This document shows positions 23,166 through 35,500 of a DNA stretch of 64,000 nucleotides, one piece after another. Origin of the DNA: Echinochloa phyllopogon (taxonomy: Eukaryota > Streptophyta > Magnoliopsida > Poales > Poaceae); the NCBI GenBank assembly GCA_033239725.1, contig BTCW01000001.1, positions 31,858,176 to 31,922,175 of the forward strand. The letters run 5' to 3'. The first letter of the stretch is position 1. Each line of letters opens with the position of its first letter. The notes below the pieces were generated by a model that ran no database searches, was not told the origin of the DNA, and was given only the letters and a program-made list of their open reading frames with translations. A program made the position numbers and the translations under genes.

Positions 23166-23887
23166 TTCTAGGCGCGTTCTGATGGATACCATCTCAAATC
23201 AAAAAGACAATTTTCTTTCGAAAAATTATCAAGCTCAGATGTTGCCAATTTCATCCGAAGATGATCTGGGGAAGTACTGGACCCACCAGCACCAATGCAT
23301 TTCCTCATTGCTTGTAATCGCACCTTCTCACGTAGGCATGCACACACTAACGATTATATATGGCGAGGCAAAGCTCGCTGTGCTAGCGGTGTGGTACTAT
23401 TAGTGCTAGTGTTAGTGACCGAGTGATGATGGGTCACTAGCTTAGGCGGCTCCGCACCCGCAGGTATGCTTTCGCTTCGCTTTGGGCTTTGCTGTCGGCC
23501 CAGAAACCAACCGAGTCCCTTGCATCGCTTTCGAGTTATCCGGGGTCCAAAAACTCATTCTCTCCGCGCAAGCCGCAACGCTAGCGATGGTGGTAATAAA
23601 GGACGCAAAGCAATGGTATGCAAATACAGTATACGATAGCTTGCATCAGTTCGCATCACGACACATGCAGCTAAATATCAGGGATTCAGTGTCAGAGGTT
23701 GCAACAAACAGAACTTTCTTAATTAGCTTCCACATGATAGTCTTAATCTGTTATACAAATACAAACTGAGTCATAATAGGCCGCCGTAGCGGTAACTACA
23801 CGAGCGCAAAGTAGCCCTGCACGATCTTGTAAAAAAAAAGAACAGCATTTGGTTTCGCAGCGGCGGCGACGATCTAGAGCAGCAGCT
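23166..23887. repeat. CNR-flank repeat unit 3 and CNR-B 3' region
   Basis: It repeats the GCACCAATGCATTTCCTCAT and GTGTGGTACTATTAGTGCTA blocks and the GTCGGCCCAGAAACCAACC end seen at 1-180 and 19870. From about 23600 it matches the CNR-A downstream region and is probably the CNR-B 3' UTR. Confidence 0.6.
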
Positions 23888-24647
23888 TCAACGGGTCATC
23901 CCGTTTTGCATCTGCGGCGGCACGGTGACGGCTTGCCTCTCCATGTTAGCGTGCCATCCTGCACATGCGAAACCAGCATCAGTTAGAATTCTTATAGCAA
24001 ATAAATGGTGATGGATGGATCGAACTACAGGCCGGGGTAACTATCGCTGTATCCGGGGTAATTGTAGCTGATTGCACGTCCGGTGAATGAGTCAAAAAAC
24101 GAGAACGAGATCATGCATGTCCTACCTATGGTCATGTCGAAGCCTCGGTTGGTGAGCTCGCGGTACTCCTGGCAGAGCGCGCACGGCTCGCAGCAGAAGT
24201 GGACGCAGCAGTCGGGGCAGGGGCTCTCCTCCAGGCCGAACTGCGCCCGCAGCTTGGCGCGGTAGAAGCACGAGTAGATGCACTGGAACCCCGACCCCGT
24301 GAGCACGATGATGAGCGTGTACAGCGCCGCGCTCGAGCCGCACGACGTCGAGCCCCGGTCCAGGATCTCCGCCACCTGCCCGAACGTGATGCACGGGAAC
24401 AGGCACGTCACGCAGCCTGCACGTACATGTATATATACATACACAGATCAGAGACACGGCGGCATCAATCGAGAGAGGGAGGCTCTCGTGCTTGGTTCAA
24501 TTCGTTACAGTTGCCGGGGTCGTCGAAGCAGTCGAAGAGCCCGGACGACCACGCGGCGACGGGCGGCGCCGGCGCCGCGAAGGCCGCGCTGCCCATCGGG
24601 AAGCCTGTGGCCGCCGGCGCGGCACCCTCCTCCGCTTTCGGGTACAT
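23888..24647 (-). CDS. PLAC8/cell number regulator protein, copy B
   Basis: Exons 24509-24647, 24126-24416 and 23888-23958 on the minus strand join in frame to 166 residues. It starts MYPKAEEGAAPAATGFPMG. It has the FDCFDDPGNCCVTCLFPC junction across intron 1, the PLAC8 core with CCVHFCCEPCALCQEYRE, and ends WHANMERQ ... PPQMQNGMTR. Introns are 92 and 167 nt with standard borders. An upstream in-frame Met (24720) exists, but MYPKAEE is the conserved family start and is shared with copy C. The core is nearly identical to copy A, indicating a recent duplication. The protein is probably membrane-associated through its Cys-rich hydrophobic segments. A role in cell number or organ size is inferred from the family only. 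Confidence 0.9.
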
Positions 24648-25138
24648 GGCCTCGCCGCACTGCGCCGTCCGCGGACGAGAAACGGAAACCACCACCGGTA
24701 CGGTGGGGGAATCTATCAGCACCGGCGCGAGAAACCACCGGGGGGTGGGCGGCTTTGGCGCTTATTGTGCCTGCTGTGCATTGCCTACCCGCTCTGCGGC
24801 GCGTATGTATTCTGCTAAACTTGGACAAGCATGCAACATTGCGCATGCGCATCCTAGAAACATGGAAGACGATGACATGACCATGAGGAGATACAGCACA
24901 CCTAAATGTGGTAAAATCTGCATGCATTTTTTTTGGCTCAAATGCATGAGATGTCCAAACCGACGGGGACCGACCATGAGATCCATTTGTCATTGTGCTC
25001 ATTGTATTTTTGTTCACAAAATGAGATCCCTATTACCCATAGTTTTACATGAAAACTTTAAATTGACATAAATTGCCTATATCATTTTTTTTAAAAAAAT
25101 TACTATCCTAAACAAAAACTAGCAAGAATATACGTGCA
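24648..25138. other. CNR-B upstream region
   Basis: Presumed promoter. A stretch at about 24800-24920 resembles 7710-7820 upstream of CNR-A (GCATGC, ACACCTAAATGTGGTAAAAT), so the duplication included the 5' flank. No gene is seen. Confidence 0.5.
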
Positions 25139-25383
25139 GGGGTGTGTTTAGTTCCACCAAACTTCTCAAACTTTCCATCGCATCGACATCATATCGAAAC
25201 ATTAAATATAGCAAATGATGCATGTAAGGAGCATTAAATGTAGGTAAATAAAAAAGCTAATTGCATAGTTTTAATGTACACGACGAGACGAATCTTTTGA
25301 GTCTAGTTAGGTCGTGGTAGGACAACAATTAACACAAACAAACGAAAAGTGCTACAGTACGCTAGGGATCTAAACACCCAGGG
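25139..25383. mobile_element. MITE, GTTTAGTTCC family, copy 1
   Basis: Ends are GGGTGTGTTTAGTTCC and TCTAAACACCC. The interior has CGACGAGACGAATCTTTTGA and ACAAACGAAAAGTGCTACAG, shared with copies near 37313, 38376 and 38681. It is a non-coding element. The superfamily is not assigned because target duplications are unclear. Confidence 0.7.
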
Positions 25384-26097
25384 TATGAGCATTAGTACGT
25401 AAGACGGGTAAGTTTTTTTTGCCTATAAATCCTCTAAAAATGCTAATTTTCATTTGGCGTCGCAAATTCGTCGACATATTTTCCCCGCAAACTCTGACAC
25501 GTGGATGAGGATGGGTAGAAAATTAATTAGTAGTATATATACTCGGCAATCTACCAATATTGACTACTTCCTCCGAACTGCATTTTTTTTTTGCTCATGC
25601 ATGTAGAGATGTGCAAACAAACGGGCAGCGTGCTATGAAAAGTTAGATTTTTTATTCTCTAGTAAACTATGTATCCGGTCAAACATCCATTACTCAACTT
25701 AGTTGTTCACCCACTCAATTCATGTCCACCATCTGCGCTAGAGTCTTTGTTGATGTCTTAGTGTAGTTGGATGACTGATATAACAACGCTCGCTTCTATA
25801 AGTACACGCATACAAACAAGACTGTTCAATGATGGACATGTCCTTTTAGTTTTGCAATTATTGTCTAGTTTTGAAATTATCTGGCATACCCTCGCGGCCT
25901 CGCACGACTAAAGCTAATATTTCTCTGTGGGTATTTATCAGCGAGGGGCGATAAAAATTAATAACTAGCTACACTCCGTGTGACTAGCCAAAGGTGTTGA
26001 GGGGCAGGTAGCGAGGGGCGATATTAGGAACTTGGTCTAGTGGTAATATTCATCTTAACAAAAATTGGGGCATTAAAAAGAAAAGTTATAGCTTAGC
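25384..26097. other. Spacer, no gene seen
   Basis: AT-rich. GCGAGGGGCGATA occurs twice (25942 and 26010). Nothing else is recognised. Confidence 0.4.
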
Positions 26098-29000
26098 TGT
26101 CACACCCGGTTTTCGAAGGAAAACCAAGTGCGTTTCATATGTGCGCCAGGATCATGTTTACACACATATGATAGACAAAAGAGTGTAATATCGAAACACA
26201 GTGTTCTAAATTACAAGAGATTTATTATAATATTCATATTACACTCTCGGGAGACACGAAGGTCTTTATCGCAGAACAAGCGATAGCTAAACGAAGCGTC
26301 TTCAGCTTCCATCTTCCACAGGCATCTTGACTGGGGGAAACGCAAGCCTCAGAACTCATCGTAGTCGCTGTAGTATTCTTCTCCATTTTCTTCTTCTGAT
26401 TCAGCAATGGCAAGTGTGAGTACACCTAACTAGGTACTCAGCAAGCGGGGTGAAAATGCAAGGCCACAAGGAAAGGCTAAGGTTCACAGCAGTGAGCTTT
26501 TTAGAATTGATCAAGTTTTATTAGCAATTTCCTATTTACTAGATGTAAGTTTATACCATCCCACTTAAGCATTTAAAAGAACATCTTTTTCCAAAACCCA
26601 CGAGTAAAACCACGATTTATACTCCATCTTTAAGTTTAATTATCATGTGAGGGTCCAAGCCGCTCTTGACCGTGAGCACGGCTGATCGATCAGTTTTACA
26701 CTCTGCAGAGGTTGTACACTTTCACCATAGCTCGTGTCCCCCATGTTGCTCGGGTTTGCAAGGCCCTTAAACACTTCCGAGGTGAGTGGCTAGGGGTCCA
26801 CTTCGAAGCCTTTACAAAGGTGTGCAAAAGTCCAACAACCCGCAAGAGTTACAGCTAGGGCAGACCACAACTCTCCCTAATGGTCAGCGCCTTAGCAAAG
26901 GCTGCTACCCCAAGAGGACCGAGCTGTACCCCTGCAACCCCAGACCCCCTCTGCTCCTTTCGGATAAGGCCATCAGTACAATCGCACATCTAATTAATTG
27001 GCTAAGGTCAGAGCCCATTTTGACACCATGGTTGCATTGTTTTCTTGGGTGGTTCTCCATGTTCCGATTAAATAATCGTTCTCTTATATTAACCAACATT
27101 TATTATCGAAGTTGTCATGATCAAATAATTTTATAAAGGTCCAATTTAACCATTCCCAAGGTATTGCAACACTAAGCATGAACTAACCCAAAAATATTAT
27201 TTAAAAACAGGGGTTGGTACAAGGGAGCATGGTAAAAGACTAGATAAATCCTTAAAAAGGTATTCCCATCATATTAATGCATTAATAGTAAATTTTAGTT
27301 TGACATGCAGTTATATAGGACAAAAAGAGTAATGCGGGGAGGGCCACTTGCCTTGCTCTACAAAGAAATCTTCCTCTTCTTCGTAGAGTGGTTCCGGATC
27401 CGCGTCGACGGGTGACTCGGTTGCAACTGGCACGAGGTCTACGATCAACACAATAAAACAATAAGAAAACAGTACATCAAACATTCTTATCAGACTAAAA
27501 CAAGCATCTAAAACTAATAAGCTCGAAAAGACGAACGCTAGGACACCAAGAACGCTAAAAACGGAGCTAAAACGGAAAAGATATGGCCAAAACAAGTTTT
27601 AGGGACTTGTTGGCAAAGAAACTAAGTTTACAGGGGCTAAACTGAAGAAAACCAGGGGCTAAAACATAAATACGCATTAAACCCGAGGGCTAACGCGTAA
27701 AAGACGAGGGCTGGGCTTCGGGATATAAAAACAGAGAAGCTTAGGGTGCTTTTTGTAAAAATCAGGACCTAAATCTAATTATTTTTGAACTAGACAGGAC
27801 GGCGGGTTGATTTAAGAGAAAGGCAGGGTCTCTTATGCAAAATGTCCGGCGCTGACCGTTATTTGGCCGATTGACTTCGGTCAGAATTGATGTGGGCCGT
27901 TGGATCAAGATCGGACGGCTGACAGAGAGGGCCGAGTCGGGCGGCGGCGGGAACGCCGGCGAGCGGCGGCGCCGGGCCGGAAAATCGTCGGCGATGCTCG
28001 AACTCGAGCTACGAGGCTCGATTTTGGGCGCGGATAGGTGCTACGGCTTCGGAATGGGATGGCGAACACGATGGGGGTGATCTCGTCGTGGATTGCGCAG
28101 CGAGGGCGGCGGTTCGTCGGCGGACAGAGGCGGGCGGCGGTGAACTCGCCGGAGTTCACCCGAACTCGAAGTTCCGGCCACGATTTCGACTGCGGGTAGG
28201 TTCTGGGTGTTGCTGGGAAGTTGGCGAACGCGTTCAGGGGGTTCTAGTCCTCCAATTCGCTACGGTGGCGGTGCTTAACGACGGACGGCGGCGGCGGAGC
28301 GCCGGCGAGGGCCGTCGGGGTACTTACAGAGCGAGACAGAGAGCTAGAAGGGGATGGAGAGCATCGTTACCTCCTCGTGATGCTTCCTGCGTGGTTGGAC
28401 GGGGTGGAGCGGCCCGGTGTCGGCGGATCGACGGTGCGGCGGCGCTCCGGTGATGGCGGCAGCGAGAATTGGGGCTTCTCCAAGGGGAATGTGGTGTGCG
28501 AGTGGCCGAAGGGGTTTCTTGGGGGCTCGGTCGTCCTCTTATAGGGCAGAGAGGAGAGTGGGGACGGTCGGCATGGTGGAGGTCGGAGTGGCCGGCCATC
28601 AATGGCGAGCGGCAGAGGAAGAGCTTGGTGGTGCGGGCGTTTCGGTGGGAGAGTGAGGAGTTGGAGTGGCGCGGCCGTTGCCGCAGCTCAGTGGGGATGG
28701 GAGGGGAAGAGGCGCGGGAGAGGGAGCGGCGCGGAGGAGGCCGAGCGACTCGGTCGGGCGGCGGCGCAGGGGAGGGGCGCTGGAGGTCGGGGTGAGCCCG
28801 ACAGGTGGGCCCCACCTGTCGGCGGCGGTGAGAGAGGAAGGGAGGGGGAAGCGGCTTGGGCCGTAGCCGGGCCGAAAGCGGGGGCAGGCCGCGCGCGAAG
28901 GGAGGGGAGAGCTGGGCCGCGAACTGCTGCTGGGCCGAAAAAGAGAGGGAGAGAGAGATTGGCTGGGCCGGGAGTGAAAGAGAGATTGAGAGAAAGTTGA

Positions 29001-29227
29001 GGGAGCGTTTCTGGACTTTTTCATGGTTTTGAAATTCACACACAAATCAAACAAAAGACATGCAAATCAAATATGATGCACATGCACTTGTTGCTCCAAA
29101 AATTATTTAAATGATGTTTAAATATTTTTGGGCTCAAATTAATTTTAAAAATTTAATTAAGTCCTTAGAAAATTAAATTAAACCAAGTTGCTATGATTTA
29201 TTTGTGATGGAATTTTAGGGTGTTACA
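26098..29227 (-). mobile_element. Solo LTR (probably Ty3/gypsy), 3.13 kb
   Basis: The unit is bounded by TGTCACACCCGG and GGGTGTTACA and flanked by a perfect 5-bp duplication, TTAGC, at 26093-26097 and 29228-29232. Read on the minus strand it starts TGTAACACCCTAAAATTCCA and ends GGGTGTGACA, the usual LTR edge pattern in grasses. A TATA-like CCCTATAAGAGGACG on the minus strand near 28535 fits that orientation. There is no second LTR and no gag/pol, so recombination between LTRs has removed the body. GC-rich parts (27870-28960) give spurious open frames on both strands. Confidence 0.85.
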
Positions 29228-29232
29228 TTAGC

Positions 29233-29868
29233 CTGCTTGACAGAAACTATTCGGCAGACAAAATAATTTATTCCGGTGGCACAAGGTTTAACATCGGGGG
29301 ATATGATGTAACCACTAGTATAAATTGAAAAGTAAATACACGAGGATTTCCCCAGGGCTTGCCGGAAAAATCGTAATAATTAGCTTGTTGGATTCCTTTT
29401 TTTAAATGATCACAAATTAAGAGCTATTCTTTTCTCTCCTCGTTCCAAATATGAATATCCAATAACCCAAAGCTACCTTGAAAAGTCAAATAATCTGTAA
29501 TTTGTGATGGAGAGAGTATATAAGGATTATGGATTTATTCTCTGTTTGAAATTCTAGCGCGTGAACAATTCTATTATTGTCCACGGGGATAAATCAGAAA
29601 GGAGCTCGATCTGTTATTATCCCAGGGATACACTTAAGTCAAAGCAACTTGACAGTGATAATTCTATTATGGATTTTTTTTTTTTGGCCTTCTCGTCTTG
29701 CGACCGTTCGTTCAAAAAAAAGCAACTTGACAGTTCCCATACGCCAGCTAAAGATTAGATATTCAGAGCTACTACCAAACAGGGAGTTCTCTTTCACATG
29801 ACAGGGTGGCCGGCTGGGCATCGCGTTCAGTATCCTCAGCAGATCAGAGGCGAGCGGCATCATCATCA
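29233..29868. other. CNR-C downstream region
   Basis: No gene is seen. The part from 29730 (CAGCTAAAGATTAGATATTC, then TTCAGAGCTAC) resembles 700-760 near CNR-A and is probably 3' UTR or flank. AGCAACTTGACAG occurs twice (29643 and 29722). Confidence 0.4.
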
Positions 29869-30878
29869 TCAGCGGGTCATCCCGGGGTGCATCTGCGGCG
29901 GCATGGTGGCGGCGGTGCGCCCCTGCCTCTCCATGTTCGCATGCCATCCTGCACACGCAAAAATCCAACACGTCGCAACATCTGTTAGCACGCTGCAGTA
30001 GGATTAAGGGTAATGAGACGCGTGAACTGATGGACCCGGCAGTTCGGTGTGACGTACGTGCTAGACGACCAAAGTGCCCGAAACTGAAACTATGGCCGAC
30101 CGGTTGACCGGTTGGTGAATAGAGAAACAAGAACAAGAACCCCAAGAACAAGCACCAAACTTCGCTTATCTGACTAGGTACTTTGAAATTCAAAATTTTC
30201 ATGCCGTGTGTCGCGTGTTCCTGATTTCCACGAAACCTATGTGGAGATCGATCATTGTTTTGTTTTAGGCGCCGTGTGGCGTGCTAAATACGTACGTACC
30301 TAGCTTCATGTCGAATCCCCGCTTCTTGAGCTCGCGGTACTCCTGGCAGAGGGCGCAGTACTCGCAGCACCAGTGGACGCAGCAGTCGGCGCAGGGGCTC
30401 TCCTGGAGCCCGTACTGCGCGCGCATCTTGGCGCGGTAGAAGCAGGAGAAGACGCACTGGCAGCCGGTGAGGAGCATGATGAGCGTGTACAGCGCCCCGC
30501 TCGTGCCGCACGACGTCGACCCCCGGTCCACGATCTCCGCGATCTGCCCGAACGTGATGCACGGGCACAGGCACGTCACGCAGCCTGCAATCGATCGTTG
30601 CGTTGCGTATCAGAGCCAGATCATCCATCGTGTTCATCATGCTCGAATCGACCAAGAGGTAGCGTTTCCTTACAGTTGCCGCAGTCGTCGAAGCAGTCGC
30701 AGAGGCCGGTGGACCACGCGGCGACGGGCGCCTGCGCCTGCACCGCCAGCGCCGCCGTCGCGCCGCCCGCCTGGTAGTAGCCGCCCCCGCCGCTCATCGG
30801 GAACCCCGTGGCCGGCGGCGGCGGCGCCGTCGCCCGGGCATGCAGCGGCGCGGCATCCTCCTCCGCCTTCGGGTACAT
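29869..30878 (-). CDS. PLAC8/cell number regulator protein, copy C
   Basis: Exons 30674-30878, 30300-30584 and 29869-29948 on the minus strand join in frame to 189 residues. The start is MYPKAEEDAAP. The longer Pro/Ala/Gly-rich N-terminus precedes WSTGLCDCFDDCGNC. The PLAC8 core includes PCITFGQIAEIVDRGSTSCG and CCVHWCCEYCALCQEYRE, and the C-terminus is KLGWHANMERQ ... MPPQMHPGMTR. Introns are 89 and 351 nt. The phases equal those of copies A and B, and the sequence is clearly more diverged from them than they are from each other. It is likely the ancestral-type local copy and the least disturbed. Function by family: plasma-membrane-associated regulator of cell number or cation handling. An open frame continues upstream of the Met, but without conservation. 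Confidence 0.92.
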
Positions 30879-32573
30879 GGCGTCGCCGCGCCGCGCCGCA
30901 CCGTGCGCCGACGAGATCACCACCGGCGGTGTCAAGACCGCGCGCGTGAGATAAGCGAGGCGTACGGGAGCGAGGCTGGGCGCGCGGCCGGTCTGGCGCT
31001 CTGCGAGGCGGTGCCTCTCTCCCCGGCCCGCGCGCGGCGTACTTATCGGCGGGGAGGGGCGCGACGGTAACCGCTGCGCCTGCGCGCCCCTTGGCCAGCA
31101 CGGGGCGCCGTGCCGAACAGGCGGGTCGGCGGGTCGCGTCGCGAGCGATCAGTTACGGCTGCCTGCGTTGGACTCTTCTTCCACGAAGTTGACGCGCGTC
31201 TGCGTGGGCGTTGGCGCCGAGAGACTTTTGGCGCGTGGCGGGGGGTGGTGGTGTCGGATATGGACGTGGGCCGGCCGGTGCGCGCGGGTCAAGTCGTTGC
31301 CCGGCCGCCGGGTACGACGGGGCAAGCATGCTTTGACGTACAGTACATGACACCACCGCCTTGGACTGGACGGTAAGAGTTCGGCGGTGCTCCCGCTTCG
31401 GAACGTCGCGAGGGCGAGGCTCGCTCATGTGGCCTTCCGGACGGCCATGGAATGGTTATTGGCTTACTGCCGCGCCGTGGATTGAACGTCTCGAGTCGAG
31501 TGTGCTCCGCGCCTCTGCTGCTTGTTTGACTAGGATGGCAAGATGGGTACTGTCTGTCAAAGGATGATCTTTCCCTGCTCACATCACATCAACGCACGTA
31601 ACAAAAGTCCGGTACGAGTAGAAATGTGCGCGCGGTACACGCTCGTTGATTGCCCTTTTCTTAGATCAGCTTTGCCGTACCAGCACAAACTGAAGCTGCG
31701 AAGCATGTTCGTTGGAGTTGTTCGGGCGGTTCACCAATCACTATAGTGATCGCAGAACGGCAGAGGTAGCTGCGGCTGCGGCTCATCCCTCTGCGGCTCC
31801 GCATGTGATCTACCTTTCTTTTCGAAAACACATGTTGTTTCTTTCCTCTGTAAGATAAGGGATAAGCCGCCCATCATCAGTATTCCTGATACGACGAGCC
31901 ATGATAACAATCGTGGAAAGACGTCTACCACACTCTCTTGCAATGATAACATCGGCAACCAGCAACCGGTGTGCGCCGCCCACAAGATGCAGTGCTACCT
32001 GTTCTCGTGTAACAGAAAAAGTGCTACAGCCAAAATACCGATATGGCTTAGGTAGGCTGAAGGCATCGATAGCACATATGTAAACATGCAAACATGACAG
32101 ATCAGCTAGACCACCTATTTAAGCATTAAGCAATAATGTCCTGTACAACTGGCCAACCACGATAAATGCTGTTCCTCATAGTTTTCAGACTGTAGGTCTA
32201 GGACTACCAAAGACAAAATCCTAACACATTGCCGCACTGACTAACCCTCAGAAATTCATCTTTCAACCGCAACCACTCTCGCCACAAATCTTGAAATGGA
32301 TTTAACAATCTCTATCTTACCACAGAAGTCTACGAATTACAGTAAGGCCTACGCATGAACATAGTACTGCCTCATTGGGGATTTGAAAATATTCTGTTGT
32401 TTCCGAAGGCCTCCGAAGATCGCTGGGGGCGCTTCAGTTCTCTAAATGTCAATGGCTTGAGATATCTTCCTTCATCTATATATTTCAATGGCAGGGGGAT
32501 CCAAAACTTCTTCTGGAAATGCCTGCCTGTGTTTTGATGGATTCACAGAAACGGGCAATATCTGACATGCAGT
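30879..32573. other. CNR-C upstream region and choline-transporter-like 3' region
   Basis: 30879-31560 is GC-rich and presumably the CNR-C promoter and upstream region. 31560-32340 has no recognised gene; a minus-strand frame of about 93 residues (31810-32091) has no family features. The last about 230 bases are probably 3' UTR of the next gene. Confidence 0.4.
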
Positions 32574-35500
32574 TCAAATACTTGATGTATGTGGTAAATG
32601 ATCAAGCCGGCCATTCAGTACTTGGCGAGCTCGTGAACTTCGGTACTGCAGTCGCTCGTGTAGTGCTTCTGACATTTGCTCAAAAAATTCAGGATCCCAT
32701 CTCTGAATCAAAAGGGGATCCTCGGCATAGCATATGTATATTGATGTAACAGCACTTTCCACAACCACAACAGTAAGCCCAACCTGTGAAATATAGGTCT
32801 CAGTCTCGAACAAACTATGCAGAAAATTTTGAACGGGAATGAACCAACAAAAATTTGTACAGTTAACAAAAAAAACTTGAACATAGGTGTCTTTTTCTCA
32901 GTTACTTCAGCCACACAAACTCATACAAAAATACATGCACTTACCAGTATCATGCCCATCAGCATAGAGGTTGAACCAACCATAACAGCTTTATCGCTTT
33001 GTTTGAAATATGTCCAAACACCTGTACAAGTTCCAGTTATTAATCCACCTAAAATTGTGCTCATCAGGAGGATAGCACCCGAACAGTCATAAGCAACAAG
33101 TGCTTCAATCCCCGTGGATTGAAACAGCTCCCAGGCATCCCTAGCTGAGCGATTGAAACTCTGTCCGTTGACCGCTATCTGCAAATCAAAAAACTATGTG
33201 AGACATTTGTTGGAGAACATGATGTCACTAGTCAACATTCCACAGCAAGAAGATAAATTGTTAGTATAATAAGTTCTCACATTTCAATACAGCCAGTGTT
33301 TGGGTCACAAATCACATGCATTTGTGTAAAAACACATCCAAGCACACAAAATCACTTTGACTGGTATGAATTAAACCTTTTAGCTTAAATCAATAAGAAA
33401 AAGATTGCCAGTGAAGATATACAAATGATAAGCAGAGAACAGGTGGAACAGGTAGACTGTTAACATAGACATGATCTACATCTAGAAAACTACTGCTGAC
33501 ATAAACATCATTTACCTGTACATATGCATATTTGTTGAAGAAGCGAACAAGCGTCTCCACAATATGAAACACAAAATCAATACAGCAGAGCAAACACTCA
33601 TTGCTGCCAATTTTAGAACGAATTCCACGGATCTGTAGTTTGATAAAAGCAAGGAAGGGAGTAAAGATTAAAAAGACAGATGATGAGAACTTGAAAAAGG
33701 AAGTTAAACAACAGAGTATAACAAGTGGAGGTAAAGAGGCAAACCTCCCAGCGTAAAGTCCTAATAGCAGCGGTAAAAAGTGACCCATAGCAAATGCTTC
33801 CAAATGAAGTTGTTACAGCATACTGAAGGGATTTTAGAAGAGGTTTTGGGGGCATCGTTGCAGCAGCTGGACCACCATGAATGAGAACAAGGAAAACCAT
33901 GCCTGATACAATGACATGGACTGTATTGCTAAGGACAGCTCCAGTCCAAAATAAACTTACTGAAAAGATCTGCAAATACAGGAGAAATTGTATAAAAAAT
34001 CCAAATAATATAAAATTCACTAAATATTGATATAGAACTATGATAAAAACTTGCCCGCTCACCAAAAGTAGCCACCATTGCCCACCATTCGGAATGCCAA
34101 AGGCAACAATACCAGAAACTCCAAAGGACCATAATGCCATCCAACAAAGCATGACTAGCACAAATGCATAAGCAATTCTCATCACATCAGGAAGTTCCCA
34201 TACCATCCTTACTGCCTTCTGAAGTACTAGCATTGTGAAGGGAAACCTAGGAAAAATGAACCCCTTAACTTACATGCAAAATAAATAAGCATGCAATGCT
34301 TCAACAGATGCATTGACATGTACAGACAAGGTATGGTTTCTATGTTAGTTCAGCACATAATTGAAGTCTAAAGTTTCAGAATAAATGGCCCGAGGCCCCA
34401 ATTTATTGTAATTCCAAGAGGCAAAATTTACCTTTGGTCACAACATTCAGCAAACTATAGAGGACAGACAAAAGTAGCTAACAACCAAGATAAAAGGAGT
34501 AAATTCTGCTCCAAGATATATGCATGGTTTGTCATGAGCCCTCGAAGAGAACATGTACGACAGGTGTGTTGGTTGGGAGGTTTCAGCCATGGTCCTCAAT
34601 AGCCAGGAGATGTGGTGTTGTTCAGGTGGAGGTGGCTGGTGCAAAGAGGGAGGGACAAAACTTTGACCCTTTCTTGGATCCAAAGCAAAGACTCCTGGCG
34701 CCTTATATATAGGTGGGCGTAACAGAGAAAACTAAGGGCACCGAAGAAACGATTCAAGATAGCGGGGAACAAACTGAAGGATAATGTGCTTGTAGATGAA
34801 GATAATATACTTCAACCTAGGAGCTATTGACACTGCTGCAACTTGTCATACCCGTGCCCCATGCACATGGGCCCTGTTGTTGATAGACCTGCCACACATA
34901 ACATGGTTTAACTGGAAATCCAACATCGGAATTGTCCGTTTTTTCTTAAAGCAAATCAGGTATTAAGGTTTCAGAACTAGATACCATAATTGTCTTCAAC
35001 TGTTACTATGATGGTGTTTTTAAGAGCGTTCTACTAGACAGCTCAAGGAACATGCCCTGATTGATATGTCATAATATATTTCTGATACACCACATGATCA
35101 GGATGCTTATAAGTTATAACATGCTTCCACCGATCACAAATTTAAGTCCATCTAGGTTTGTCCCAAGTCAAACCTTACATATATTGACTAGCAATATCTC
35201 TTAAAATATATTATCTTATAAACGAAAACAGTCATATATTATAAATTATAAAAGTAGCTTTCATAATGAATTTGGTAATGTCACTCTTCTGCTACCAATC
35301 TATATAATTTTTTGAATAACAATGGCCAGAATTCAAAAGGTTCTGCTTAGAAAAAACTTTGATGGACTTATTTTGTGATTAGAACAAGTGGCTGAGTGGC
35401 CAAACAAATATGAGTTACCAATTTTAGAACATTGTTCCGCACACAGTATCCTGCAGTTGACTTCACACCAGTGATCTGACCAGAACACTAAGGACTGAAC

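Noticed and set aside
28324..29054. Open frames of 120-240 residues at the GC-rich end of the solo LTR
   Set aside because: No retroviral or host protein motif; they overlap on both strands and lie within the LTR.
31810..32091. Minus-strand frame of 93 residues upstream of the choline-transporter-like 3' end
   Set aside because: No recognised motif, no splice context and no neighbour support; kept as spacer.
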